Assembly (NCBI RefSeq): GCF_000092245.1
Contig: NC_014166.1
Span: forward strand, 620,001 to 684,000
Reading direction: 5' to 3'
From: Arcobacter nitrofigilis DSM 7299
Lineage (GTDB): Bacteria; Campylobacterota; Campylobacteria; Campylobacterales; Arcobacteraceae
Length of the DNA stretch: 64,000 bases
The translations under genes were made by a program, and so were the position numbers. How positions within the stretch are numbered: position 1 is the first letter of the stretch; each line of letters begins with the position of its first letter. This document shows, in pieces, positions 44,975 through 53,396 of this stretch. The notes beneath the pieces were generated by a model. The model ran no database searches and was not told the origin of the DNA. It saw only the letters and a list, made by a program, of their open reading frames with translations.

Positions 44975-46110
44975 TATTTGATATTGCAATTATAGGTGCA
45001 GGTGCTAGTGGATTGATGTTTGCAACACACTTAAAAAATGATAATGTTTGTTTAATAGATAGTAATGCAAAAGTTGGTGCAAAAATAAAAGTATCCGGTG
45101 GAGCAAAGTGTAATATTACAAATAATAAGGTAAGTGCTAATAATTACCTAGGTGAGAATAATTTTGTAACTTCAATTTTAAAAGAGTTTTCAAATGAGGA
45201 TTTAATAAGATTTTTAAAAAAGCAAAATTTAAACTTCAAACTCAATGAAAAGATTGTAAAAGGAACTTTTTTTTGTAACACCTCCCAAGATGTTATTGAT
45301 ATGTTTTTAAAACTTATAAAGAATAAAAGAATTTTTTTAAATACGACAGTATTAGATGTAGAGTATGAAAACTTCTATAAAATAAAAACAAATAATAAAA
45401 CAATAGAAGCAAAAAAATTAGTAATAGCAAGTGGAGGTTTGAGTTATCAAAGCTTAGGAGCTAGTTCTATTGCTTTTGATATCGCAAAATCTTTTAATCA
45501 TAAAGTAAGTCCTTTAAATCCTGCCCTTGTGGGCTTTACTGTTCAAAAAGACCAATTTTGGTTTAAAGAATTAAGTGGTATTTCTATGTTTGTAAAAGCA
45601 AGTGTTGAGAACAAAAGTTTTGAAGGAAATATTCTTTTTGCCCATAAAGGAATAACTGGACCTGTGATTTTAAATAGTTCTTTATATTGGAAAAAAGGAA
45701 AGATGAGTATAGACTTTTTGCCAAATAAAACTTTTAAATCCTTTTTAAAAGGTAATAAAAATATCTCCTCAAGTTTTAACTTGCCCAAAAGATTTATGCA
45801 AGAGTTTTTAAAATCAGTTCAAATAAATGATAAAGCAATTAGTAGTTTGACAAAAGAAGAATTAAATAAATTAGAAGTTTTAAAAAACTATGAATTCGCA
45901 CCTGCTGGGAACTTTGGATATACAAAAGCAGAAGTTACAAAAGGTGGAGTAGAAGTTGAGCAAATAGATGTAAAAACTATGGAAAGTAAGCTTCAAAAAG
46001 ATTTATACTTTATAGGTGAAGCTTTGGATGTAACAGGCGAACTTGGAGGTTTTAATTTTCAGTTTGCTTTTTCTTCTGCTTATGTATGTGCAAAAGAGCT
46101 AAATAAATAG
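44974..46110 (+). CDS. BaiN/HI0933-type flavoprotein with apparent AUA start
   Basis: The protein would bind FAD and act as an NAD(P)-linked oxidoreductase of unknown substrate. The dinucleotide-binding motif IAIIGAGASGLMFA begins right after the kinase stop. In this frame a TAA lies at 44968, and the only codons before FDIAIIGAGASG are two ATA triplets. The first standard starts (TTG 45010, ATG 45013) lie after the GAGASG motif and would destroy the FAD site. I therefore place the start at ATA 44974, which overlaps the kinase stop as TAATA and has AAAAGGATAA in front. CNITNN, GGLSYQ and the C-terminal GEALDVTGELGGFN match the family. Length would be 378 aa. Confidence 0.8.
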   Translation: MFDIAIIGAGASGLMFATHLKNDNVCLIDSNAKVGAKIKVSGGAKCNITNNKVSANNYLGENNFVTSILKEFSNEDLIRFLKKQNLNFKLNEKIVKGTFFCNTSQDVIDMFLKLIKNKRIFLNTTVLDVEYENFYKIKTNNKTIEAKKLVIASGGLSYQSLGASSIAFDIAKSFNHKVSPLNPALVGFTVQKDQFWFKELSGISMFVKASVENKSFEGNILFAHKGITGPVILNSSLYWKKGKMSIDFLPNKTFKSFLKGNKNISSSFNLPKRFMQEFLKSVQINDKAISSLTKEELNKLEVLKNYEFAPAGNFGYTKAEVTKGGVEVEQIDVKTMESKLQKDLYFIGEALDVTGELGGFNFQFAFSSAYVCAKELNK

Positions 46111-46112
46111 AT

Positions 46113-46922
46113 TTATAAAGCTCTTTTTTTGTTTATTTTTAACATTAAACTTAGTATAAATAAAATCAACGAAACTACTACAATAGTAGCACCACTTGGT
46201 AAAGATATATAAAATGAGACAAAAAGCCCAACTATTACAGCTAAAACTGCAAAAGATACTGCTAATAAACAAGTTATAAAAAAACTTTTTTCAAATTGCA
46301 TTGCAGAAATTACTGGCATTATCATTAAGGCACCTATTAATAATACTCCAATAATTTTTATGGATAATCCAACTGTAATTGCCACAAGTGAAACTAACAT
46401 ATAATTTAAAAAACTTACATTTATTCCAGAGGCTTTTGCAACTTCTTCATCAAATGCCACAAAAAGTAGTTTTTGATAATTATTGATAATGAAAAGAGCA
46501 GATAAAACTCCAAATATACAAATTGTCCAAATATCTTCTTTTGAAACGGCAACAATTGAACCAAAAAGATAACTAAATAAAGCTACATTAAAAGAGTTTG
46601 AAATTGAAACTATAATAATTGCAAGTGCAAGGGCTGAAGATAAAAATATTGATAAAATAGAATCAGAATATATATTATGGTTTTTTCTTAGGTATTCTAT
46701 AAAAAGTGAAGCTAAAAGAGCTATTATAATTGCACTAAATGTTGTTGAGATTGAAAATAAAAAACCAAGTGCAACACCAAGTAGGGAAATATGAGCTAAA
46801 GAATCAGATAACATAGAGTATCTTCTTACAACTACAAAAGTACCTAAAGTAGGTGCTAAAATTGCTATAAAAATACCTGCTACAAAAGCTCGTATCATAA
46901 AAGCGTATTCAAAAATTTCCAT
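46113..46922 (-). CDS. znuB: Metal ABC transporter permease (ZnuB family)
   Basis: The permease forms the channel of a zinc or manganese importer. The 269-aa protein has about eight helices and the family motif GTFVVVRRYSMLSDSLAH near residue 30. I chose the ATG at 46922 with AAGGAAAT upstream, rather than an ATG at 46946 inside znuC. It is the last gene of znuA-znuC-znuB, read on the minus strand. Zinc is favoured over manganese because of the substrate-binding protein, but this is not decisive. Confidence 0.88.
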   Translation of the reverse strand: MEIFEYAFMIRAFVAGIFIAILAPTLGTFVVVRRYSMLSDSLAHISLLGVALGFLFSISTTFSAIIIALLASLFIEYLRKNHNIYSDSILSIFLSSALALAIIIVSISNSFNVALFSYLFGSIVAVSKEDIWTICIFGVLSALFIINNYQKLLFVAFDEEVAKASGINVSFLNYMLVSLVAITVGLSIKIIGVLLIGALMIMPVISAMQFEKSFFITCLLAVSFAVLAVIVGLFVSFYISLPSGATIVVVSLILFILSLMLKINKKRAL

Positions 46923-46930
46923 ATATTTCC

Positions 46931-47680
46931 TTAGTGATGATGACAAACAATATTAGTGTCAATGCCATATAATTTACTCATTTGTTTATTATTTATTATT
47001 TCATGTGGAGTATGGCAGGATAGAAGAGTTTGGTTAATACATAAAACTCTTTTTATATCATTTACAATCACTCCTAAATCGTGTGTAACAAAAAGTATTG
47101 TGATATTATCTTCTTTATTTAATTTTTTTAATATTTCATAGAATTTTGCTTGAGAATTGGTATCTACACCCGTATTTGGTTCGTCAAGTATTAATAGTTC
47201 TGGATTACTTATAAGTGCTCTAGCTATCATTACTCTTTGTCTTTGACCACCTGAAAGTTCAGAGATTCTTCTATTTCTTAAATCGGTGATTTCAATTTTT
47301 TCCATAATAGATTCAATTTTTTTATAATCATTTTTTGATATTTTTGAAAACAAAGAAGTTTTATAAGCCAATCCAAGATTAATCACCTCTTGTACAGTAA
47401 TAGGGAAACTATTGTCAATTAAAGTTGCTCGTTGTGGCACATATCCAATTTTATAATATTGTTTGAATAAAGATTGTTTGGTATTAAATAATTTAATATC
47501 TGCAACATTAGGACTTATTAGTCCTAATATTATTTTCATTAGGGTGCTTTTGCCACCACCATTAGGACCAATAATGGCAGCATATTCACCCCTTAATATT
47601 TCAAAAGATATATCTTGAAGAATATCTTTATATCTTAGATTTTTTATATCAATTATGATGTCAGAGAATTTTATTGACAA
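46931..47680 (-). CDS. znuC: Metal ABC transporter ATPase (ZnuC family)
   Basis: The 249-aa ATPase has Walker A GPNGGGKSTL near residue 37, signature LSGGQRQR near residue 143, Walker B LLILDEP and the switch His in VTHD. It energises the importer. The start is TTG at 47680, overlapping the 3' end of znuA by 10 nt. The protein ends in CHHH, a possible metal-sensing or metal-binding tail, unusual for the family. It overlaps the upstream limit of znuB. Confidence 0.9.
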   Translation of the reverse strand: MSIKFSDIIIDIKNLRYKDILQDISFEILRGEYAAIIGPNGGGKSTLMKIILGLISPNVADIKLFNTKQSLFKQYYKIGYVPQRATLIDNSFPITVQEVINLGLAYKTSLFSKISKNDYKKIESIMEKIEITDLRNRRISELSGGQRQRVMIARALISNPELLILDEPNTGVDTNSQAKFYEILKKLNKEDNITILFVTHDLGVIVNDIKRVLCINQTLLSCHTPHEIINNKQMSKLYGIDTNIVCHHH

Positions 47681-48540
47681 TTCATTGCATCCTTCAATTT
47701 AGCTAAGTTTTCTGTCATGATAGTAACAAAACCAACATTTTCTTCATTTTGTTTTTCTGTTATATTTTCAACAGGGCTTAGTTCATCTGTTTTAACATTT
47801 GCTTCATCAGCAATTGTTTTTGCGATTTTATCACTTGCAAACTCTTCAAAAAATACTGTATGAATATTTTCTTTTTTTACTATTTTAATAAGTTCGGCAA
47901 TTTGTTTAGCTGATGGTTCTTCATCAGGTGACATACCAGAAATAGAATATTGTGTTATTCCATAATCGTTTGCTAAATACCCAAAAGCATCGTGATTTAC
48001 AATAACTTTTTTATTTTTGCAAGTTTTTAATGTCTGATATTTAGTTTGTAAAGCAGTTATTTCTTTAAGATAAGCATCTGAATTTTTTTCATAACTTTTT
48101 TTATTTGCTGGGTCTTTTTTGATTAAAAGTGATTCAACATTTTTTATCATTTTGATATAGTTATCAAAACTTAACCAATAATGAGGATCATAAACTTTAC
48201 CATCTTCAAACTCTTTGTGGGCTACTAGTTTTACATGTTTGCTCATATCAAATGTTTTATCAGCTATTTCCATTGATTTTACTACTTTTGTACTCCAAGG
48301 TTCCATAACTTTACCACTAGTTATAAATAAATCACTTTTTGATAAAAGTGCCATACTTTTTGGATTTGGTTCAAAGTCATGGGGCTCTGTTCCAAATGGA
48401 ATTAAATTATTTAGAACAACATTTTTCCCACCAACTTCTTTAACTACACTATATAATGGATATATAGTTGTTGTAACTGTTAATTTAGCAAACAAAACTG
48501 ACGATGCTAATATACTTAATACTAAAATTTTCTTAAACAT
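47671..48540 (-). CDS. znuA: Metal-binding ABC substrate-binding protein (ZnuA family)
   Basis: This periplasmic protein captures the metal for the importer. The 289-aa precursor has a signal peptide cleaved near LFA-KL. The metal ligands expected for the cluster A-I family are visible as His in TEPHDFEPN (near residue 57), His in DPHYWLS, His in VNHDAFGYL and an acidic residue later. No His-rich loop of the E. coli ZnuA type is seen. AAAGGAAAAG precedes the ATG. Two palindromes upstream suggest metal-dependent repression. Confidence 0.88.
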   Translation of the reverse strand: MFKKILVLSILASSVLFAKLTVTTTIYPLYSVVKEVGGKNVVLNNLIPFGTEPHDFEPNPKSMALLSKSDLFITSGKVMEPWSTKVVKSMEIADKTFDMSKHVKLVAHKEFEDGKVYDPHYWLSFDNYIKMIKNVESLLIKKDPANKKSYEKNSDAYLKEITALQTKYQTLKTCKNKKVIVNHDAFGYLANDYGITQYSISGMSPDEEPSAKQIAELIKIVKKENIHTVFFEEFASDKIAKTIADEANVKTDELSPVENITEKQNEENVGFVTIMTENLAKLKDAMNCQ

Positions 48541-48554
48541 TCTTTTCCTTTATG

Positions 48555-48571
48555 ATGCAACTGAGTTGCAT
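48555..48571. promoter_or_regulatory. Proximal palindromic operator of the znu operon
   Basis: ATGCAACT and AGTTGCAT form a perfect 8-1-8 dyad, 15 bp upstream of the znuA ATG and just downstream of the predicted start site. A near-identical dyad lies 50 bp away (centre to centre). A Fur-superfamily metal sensor such as Zur is the likely ligand, by inference. Confidence 0.7.
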
Positions 48572-48582
48572 TTGATTTTGGA

Positions 48583-48588
48583 ATCATA
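48583..48588 (-). promoter_or_regulatory. -10 element TATGAT for znuA
   Basis: TATGAT on the minus strand lies between the two dyads. TTGCAT, 16 bp upstream and inside the distal dyad, can serve as -35. Both promoter flanks are thus covered by operators. Confidence 0.5.
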
Positions 48589-48604
48589 CATCCGAATTTC
48601 TTAA

Positions 48605-48621
48605 ATGCAACTTAGTTGCAA
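48605..48621. promoter_or_regulatory. Distal palindromic operator of the znu operon
   Basis: ATGCAACT-T-AGTTGCAA repeats the proximal dyad with one arm mismatch. It overlaps the probable -35 of znuA. It could also affect the small plus-strand gene at 48701. Confidence 0.68.
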
Positions 48622-48700
48622 AAGAAAATTAAATTTTATTTTTAACTATTTACATTAGAATAATTAGATACTTTTATAAATATAAAACTAAGGGATAAAG

Positions 48701-48859
48701 ATGTGTTTAGTAATATCATTACTATCTTTTGCCATTGCATATAATTTTTATGACTCAAAAAACTTAATGCCAACAATCATAAGTTTTACAATTGGGATAT
48801 TTTTTCTTTTGCTTATGATTCGAAATATAAAAAATGAAAGAAGTAAAAGAAAAAACTAA
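48701..48859 (+). CDS. Small two-helix membrane protein
   Basis: ATG 48701 follows the strong site AAGGGATAAAG. The 52-aa product has two hydrophobic helices (LVISLLSFAIAYNF and ISFTIGIFFLLLMI) and a very basic end (ERSKRKN). The family is not recognised. It lies between the znu operators and a phosphoesterase gene read in the same direction 45 nt later, so it may be co-transcribed with that gene or respond to the same metal regulator. Confidence 0.55.
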   Translation: MCLVISLLSFAIAYNFYDSKNLMPTIISFTIGIFFLLLMIRNIKNERSKRKN

Positions 48860-48904
48860 CTCTTTTATTGATACAATCCAATTAGATAAATTAAGGGAAA
48901 TAAT

Positions 48905-49717
48905 TTGAAAATAGCATTTATTGGTGATATAGTTGGTAGACCAGGAAGAAAAATAATAGAACAAAATTTAAAAAAACTAAGAGCAAAATATGAAATAGAT
49001 TTTGTAATTGCAAATGGTGAAAATGCAAGTCATGGTTTTGGACTAACAGTTAAAAATGCCAATGAACTATTTAAAGTGGGAGTTGATTTAATTACAGGAG
49101 GGAATCACTCTTTTGATAAAAAACAAGAGATGATAAATCTAGTAACAACTCAAAATGTACTTAGACCAGCAAACTTTCCTGAAGCAATGCCAGGTGTTGG
49201 ACATATGGTATTTGATGTTGCTGGTGAAAAACTTGCAGTTATAAATTTAATGGGAAATTTTGCAATGCCAATTTGTGATAATCCTTTCAATAAAGCAACA
49301 GAAATTATGGAAGAACTCGAAGAACAAAATATCAAAAATATTTTTATAGATTTTCATGGTGAGGCTACAAGTGAAAAAAGAGTCATGGCTATGATGTTTA
49401 ATGGAAAAGTGAGTGGTATTTGTGGAACTCACACTCATGTGGGAACTGATGATTTACAAATAGTTGATGGAACTACATATTTAAGTGATATTGGATTAAC
49501 TGGTTGCAGAGACAATGTCATAGGAATGGATGCAAAAAATCCAATAGATAAAGCAACAACTGGTTTAGGTGGGCATTTTACTATTTCAAGCTCATGCAAA
49601 TCTATTTTACAAGTTCTTGTAATGGATTTAGAAGATGGTAAATCAAAAGATGCTTTTAAAATAAAAATATTATGTGATAAAGATGAAGAGATAATTACAA
49701 AGGCATTTTTTGAATAG
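48905..49717 (+). CDS. YmdB-like metallophosphoesterase (TIGR00282 family)
   Basis: The 270-aa protein has the calcineurin-like metal sites: GDIVGRPGR at the start, NGENASHGFG, TGGNHSFDK, and GTHTHVGTDD near residue 178. Bacillus YmdB, a relative, hydrolyses 2',3'-cyclic nucleotides such as cAMP isomers. The start is TTG at 48905 with AAGGGAAATAAT upstream. The usual GNHxWD motif reads GNHSFD. The 3' end overlaps the glycosylase gene by 8 nt. Confidence 0.88.
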   Translation: MKIAFIGDIVGRPGRKIIEQNLKKLRAKYEIDFVIANGENASHGFGLTVKNANELFKVGVDLITGGNHSFDKKQEMINLVTTQNVLRPANFPEAMPGVGHMVFDVAGEKLAVINLMGNFAMPICDNPFNKATEIMEELEEQNIKNIFIDFHGEATSEKRVMAMMFNGKVSGICGTHTHVGTDDLQIVDGTTYLSDIGLTGCRDNVIGMDAKNPIDKATTGLGGHFTISSSCKSILQVLVMDLEDGKSKDAFKIKILCDKDEEIITKAFFE

Positions 49718-50351
49718 TATTTTAAACTCATTTGATTTATATATTTTTTTAAATGAAAAAAATTTAATAGATTCAAAGTATAAATACTGGTGGCCAACAA
49801 ACAGTGATTTTGAAGTTTTTATAGGCGCAATTTTAACTCAAAATACAAAATGGACAAATGTAGAAAAGTCCTTAGAAAACCTAAGAAAACTACAACTTTT
49901 TGATTTAGAAAAACTTTCAACAGTTGATACAGATGTTTTAATATCTGCAATTACTCCAAGTGGTTTTAAAAATCAGAAGTCAGTAAGAATCAAAAAAATA
50001 TGTGAAAATATACTTGAAGAGTTTGGAGATTTTGAAACTTTTAAACAAAATGTATGTAGAGATTGGTTACTTTCTCAAAAGGGAATTGGGGCAGAAACTT
50101 GTGATGCAATTTTGTGTTATGCTTGTCATAAAGAAGAGATGGTTGTTGATTCTTACACCAATAGACTAGTCAAAACTTTTGGATATGAGTTTGAAAGTTA
50201 TGATGATCTTAAAGCTTGGTTAGAATATGGAATTAATGAAAATTTCGATAAAATTGAATCGCTTTATGATTATGATATTTCATTAAACATGATATATTGT
50301 AGATTTCATGGCAAAATTGTAGAATTCATGAAAAATCAAAAAAAGTCTTAA
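49710..50351 (+). CDS. magIII: 3-methyladenine DNA glycosylase of the MagIII type
   Basis: The 213-aa helix-hairpin-helix glycosylase would remove alkylated bases such as 3-methyladenine. Visible are FIGAILTQNTKW near residue 35, the hairpin LLSQKGIGAETCDAIL near residue 117 and the catalytic Asp in VVDSYTNR near residue 147. The endonuclease III iron-sulfur cysteines are missing, as in H. pylori MagIII. The start is TTG at 49710, with AAAGG upstream inside the previous gene. Confidence 0.85.
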   Translation: MNSILNSFDLYIFLNEKNLIDSKYKYWWPTNSDFEVFIGAILTQNTKWTNVEKSLENLRKLQLFDLEKLSTVDTDVLISAITPSGFKNQKSVRIKKICENILEEFGDFETFKQNVCRDWLLSQKGIGAETCDAILCYACHKEEMVVDSYTNRLVKTFGYEFESYDDLKAWLEYGINENFDKIESLYDYDISLNMIYCRFHGKIVEFMKNQKKS

Positions 50352-50364
50352 AGGATTTATAAAA

Positions 50365-51153
50365 ATGATTATTATTCCTCAAACTAAAGGTGGCGTTGGA
50401 AAATCAACAGTTGCTATGCAAGTAATAGCTCCATATTTATATAAAAAGCATGGAAAAAAGATTACTTACATAGAAATTGATGATGAGAATAATGATAGTC
50501 AATCATTTACAACAACTCAAATAGTAAATAAAAGAATGTTAAGAACAAACAAAGTAAGTGATTTGGATGAGCTTATTTTAATGGATGATAATCATGAAAT
50601 AATTATAGATGTTGGTGGAAATAAGACTTCATCATTAGTTTTAGAAGAGATTAAAAAAGTGGGTTCTTTTGGGAATTTGAAATGGATTATTCCTTTAGGT
50701 GATGGTGAGCTTGATGGAAAAAATGCAATTGCAACTATGAAAAAAATAAGAAAAATAGAACAAAGTCCTGATGAAAATATTATATTTGCCTTAAATCGTG
50801 CAATATCTATGGAAAAAGATTATGTGGAAGAACAATTTATAAATTTCTTTGGACATAAATATTTAGCTTCAAATACGGTAATGTATGATTTTATGAAGGA
50901 CCCAAAATACTTTACAGTTAAAAATGATAAAGTAATTACTATGAGCAGATACCTAGGTAGTACAGTTTGGGAAATGGCACATAATAATACTGATTTTAGG
51001 GAAAAAGCTTTAAAAGCCAAAGAAGCTGGTGATGTTGCAAGTGCAAAAAAATATATATTTTTTAGAAGAGTACAATCTGAAGCACAAGATTATGTTTTAA
51101 ATGTATTAAATCCAATCTTTAAAGACTTGGATAAATGGTTAGAAAAAAAATAA
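50365..51153 (+). CDS. ParA-like P-loop ATPase
   Basis: The 262-aa protein begins with the deviant Walker A motif KGGVGKSTVA (residues 8-17) of the ParA/MinD family. The Asp-rich stretch IEIDDENND follows, and IIDVGGNKTS near residue 75 fits switch II. No helix-turn-helix or parB neighbour is present. The C-terminal half is unlike standard ParA. The next gene, 1 nt away, encodes a coiled-coil protein with a membrane anchor, so the ATPase may position or load something at the membrane. The cargo is unknown. AAAGGATTTATAAAA precedes the ATG. Confidence 0.78.
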   Translation: MIIIPQTKGGVGKSTVAMQVIAPYLYKKHGKKITYIEIDDENNDSQSFTTTQIVNKRMLRTNKVSDLDELILMDDNHEIIIDVGGNKTSSLVLEEIKKVGSFGNLKWIIPLGDGELDGKNAIATMKKIRKIEQSPDENIIFALNRAISMEKDYVEEQFINFFGHKYLASNTVMYDFMKDPKYFTVKNDKVITMSRYLGSTVWEMAHNNTDFREKALKAKEAGDVASAKKYIFFRRVQSEAQDYVLNVLNPIFKDLDKWLEKK

Positions 51154-51154
51154 C

Positions 51155-51406
51155 ATGAGTGATATGAGTTTCAAACAAGCAAAAGAGCTTGTTGAAAAAT
51201 TAGAGTTAACAGAACTAACGCTTAAAAAATCAACTGATGATATAGATAAATCAAGTAAAAAATTTAATGAAGCTTTAAAAATGCAAGAGCATTTATTGAA
51301 ACTTATGCAAGTAAAAGACAAAAAATTAGATATTTTAAAACTCTTAGTGGTTTTAAATATTGGGTTTATTGGTGGTTTAGTTGTTGGAGTTTTTTTATTT
51401 AAATAA
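51155..51406 (+). CDS. Coiled-coil, tail-anchored partner of the ParA-like ATPase
   Basis: The 83-aa protein has a long amphipathic coiled coil (residues ~5-60, with many K, E and L residues) and one C-terminal membrane helix (VVLNIGFIGGLVVGVFLF). It begins 1 nt after the ATPase stop, so the two are almost certainly co-translated. I do not recognise the family. It probably tethers the ATPase to the inner membrane. Confidence 0.65.
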   Translation: MSDMSFKQAKELVEKLELTELTLKKSTDDIDKSSKKFNEALKMQEHLLKLMQVKDKKLDILKLLVVLNIGFIGGLVVGVFLFK

Positions 51407-51420
51407 TAGGAATATTTATA

Positions 51421-52131
51421 ATGGGTAAACAAGAAAAAATAGTATCAATGTTCAATGAAATAGCTGGAACTTATGATGTAGCAAATAGAGTTTTAAGTAT
51501 GGGTATTGATAAAACTTGGAGAAATAAAGCTTGTAATTTAGCTTTTTCTTTTTATGATAAAAACAAAATTGAGAAAATAATTGATGTGGCTTGTGGTACA
51601 GGAGATATGCTTACTACTTGGCAAAAAGTAGCAGATAAAAATGCAATAGAAATTCAAAATAGAGTTGGAGTAGATCCAAGTGTTGGAATGATGGATGTGG
51701 CAAGAATAAAACTACCAAATGTAGAGTTTATCGAAGCTGGTGCTGAATTACTTCCTTTTGATAGTGAAGTAGCTGATATAATTTCTATCTCTTATGGTAT
51801 TAGAAATGTTGTTAAAAGACAAGAGGCTTTCCATGAGTTTGCAAGAACGCTAAAAAAAGATGGACTTTTAGTTATTTTAGAGTTTACAAAAAATGAGAAA
51901 AACTCTCCACTTGATTATCTTACAGATTTTTATTTAAATAAAATTTTACCAACCTTAGGTGGAATTATTTCAAAAAATAAAGAAGCATATACTTACTTAC
52001 CAAACTCTATTGATGAGTTTTTGACTCAAGATAATTTATGTTTAGAGTTAAAAGAAGCAGGATTGGAACCTATTTATGTAAAAGGTTTTTCAATGAATAT
52101 TTCAACACTATTTATTGCAAGAAAGGTTTGA
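51421..52131 (+). CDS. ubiE: Demethylmenaquinone methyltransferase
   Basis: The enzyme methylates demethylmenaquinone with S-adenosylmethionine, the last step of menaquinone synthesis. The 236-aa protein has the SAM loop DVACGTGDM near residue 60, the UbiE signatures YDVANRVLSMGIDKTWR near the start and SISYGIRNV near residue 120. This organism's quinone is likely menaquinone, feeding the bd oxidase. An AGGAATATTTATA site precedes the ATG. Confidence 0.93.
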   Translation: MGKQEKIVSMFNEIAGTYDVANRVLSMGIDKTWRNKACNLAFSFYDKNKIEKIIDVACGTGDMLTTWQKVADKNAIEIQNRVGVDPSVGMMDVARIKLPNVEFIEAGAELLPFDSEVADIISISYGIRNVVKRQEAFHEFARTLKKDGLLVILEFTKNEKNSPLDYLTDFYLNKILPTLGGIISKNKEAYTYLPNSIDEFLTQDNLCLELKEAGLEPIYVKGFSMNISTLFIARKV

Positions 52132-52139
52132 TTTAACAT

Positions 52140-53327
52140 ATGAATCAAGCCATTAGTGTATCAACACTAAATAATCAAATCAAGTCTTTACTTGAAACTA
52201 CTTTTATAGGTGTATATGTTCAAGGGGAAATTTCTAACTTGACATATCACTCTTCAGGGCACATATATTTTTCAATAAAAGATGAAAATTCTACAATCTC
52301 CTGTGTAATGTTTAGGGGAAATGCTCAATATTTAAAGTTTAAATTAGAAGTAGGCATGAAAATTATAATCTCTGGAAGTATCACGGCATATATTCCAAGG
52401 GGAAATTATCAATTAATGTGCACAAAAATTGATCCAGATGGACAAGGCTCACTTGCCCTTGCTTTTGAGCAATTAAAAGAGAAACTTCAAAAAGAAGGGC
52501 TTTTTGATTTAAGTATTAAAAAAACTCTTCCAAAATATCCTAAAAATATTGCCTTAGTTACATCTCCAACAGGTGCTGCTATTGAAGATATGAAGAAAGT
52601 TGCACAAAATAGATGGCCTTTGATAAATCTTATTTTAATTCCTACTTTAGTTCAAGGAGAAGGTTCAAAATTTGATATAGTAAACTCTATAAAAAAAGCT
52701 GACAGCTTAAATTATGATGTGATAATTGTAGGACGAGGTGGTGGGAGTATTGAAGACCTTTGGGCTTTTAATGAAGAAGTAGTCGCAAGGGCTATTTATG
52801 AAGCAAGAACTCCAATAATATCAGCAGTTGGTCATGAAGTTGATTTTTTAATCTCTGATTTTGTAGCAGATGTTAGAGCTGCTACTCCTTCAAATGCTAT
52901 GGAAATAGCACTTCCTGATAAAAATGAACATCTTCAATATTTGGATAATTTGCAAGTTGAATTTGAAAATAGATTTAAAAGAGTTCTTTATAATAAAGAA
53001 CAAGTGTTATTAAACTATAGAAAGTATTTTGAGCAACACTCTTTGGACAAAAAGTTTTCATTTATTCAAAAAGAGATAGATTATTTAAAATCAAACTTTT
53101 CTAATACTTTATCTCAAATATTAAGACAAAAGCAAAATGAATTAAATTATCTGAAAAATGCCTATGAGTCAAATCATCCAGATAAAAAAATAAAAGATGG
53201 ATATGTTCAAATTTCAAAAAACAATCAAGTTATTAGTTTAGAAAATGTTCACGTTAATGAAGAAATAATATTAGAAAGTTCTAAATTGAAAGTTAGATGT
53301 AATATTTTAGATATTAAAAATATATAA
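52140..53327 (+). CDS. xseA: Exodeoxyribonuclease VII large subunit
   Basis: XseA is the catalytic chain of a single-strand exonuclease used in repair. The 395-aa protein has an N-terminal OB fold (VQGEISNLTYHSSGHIYFSIKD), the catalytic core with VTSPTGAAIEDM and RGGGSIEDLWAFNEE, and a coiled-coil C-terminus that normally binds XseB. No xseB gene is adjacent. AGGTTTGATTTAACAT precedes the ATG, overlapping the end of ubiE. Confidence 0.93.
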   Translation: MNQAISVSTLNNQIKSLLETTFIGVYVQGEISNLTYHSSGHIYFSIKDENSTISCVMFRGNAQYLKFKLEVGMKIIISGSITAYIPRGNYQLMCTKIDPDGQGSLALAFEQLKEKLQKEGLFDLSIKKTLPKYPKNIALVTSPTGAAIEDMKKVAQNRWPLINLILIPTLVQGEGSKFDIVNSIKKADSLNYDVIIVGRGGGSIEDLWAFNEEVVARAIYEARTPIISAVGHEVDFLISDFVADVRAATPSNAMEIALPDKNEHLQYLDNLQVEFENRFKRVLYNKEQVLLNYRKYFEQHSLDKKFSFIQKEIDYLKSNFSNTLSQILRQKQNELNYLKNAYESNHPDKKIKDGYVQISKNNQVISLENVHVNEEIILESSKLKVRCNILDIKNI

Positions 53328-53396
53328 AATTTAAGCTAAATATAGTAAAATATAATAAAAATGATAACACACCACTAATATAGGAGTTCAGTTCAT

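Noticed and set aside
44974-46110. Flavoprotein gene as a 5'-truncated pseudogene
   Set aside because: The FAD motif is intact and in frame directly after a ribosome site; only the start codon is non-standard.
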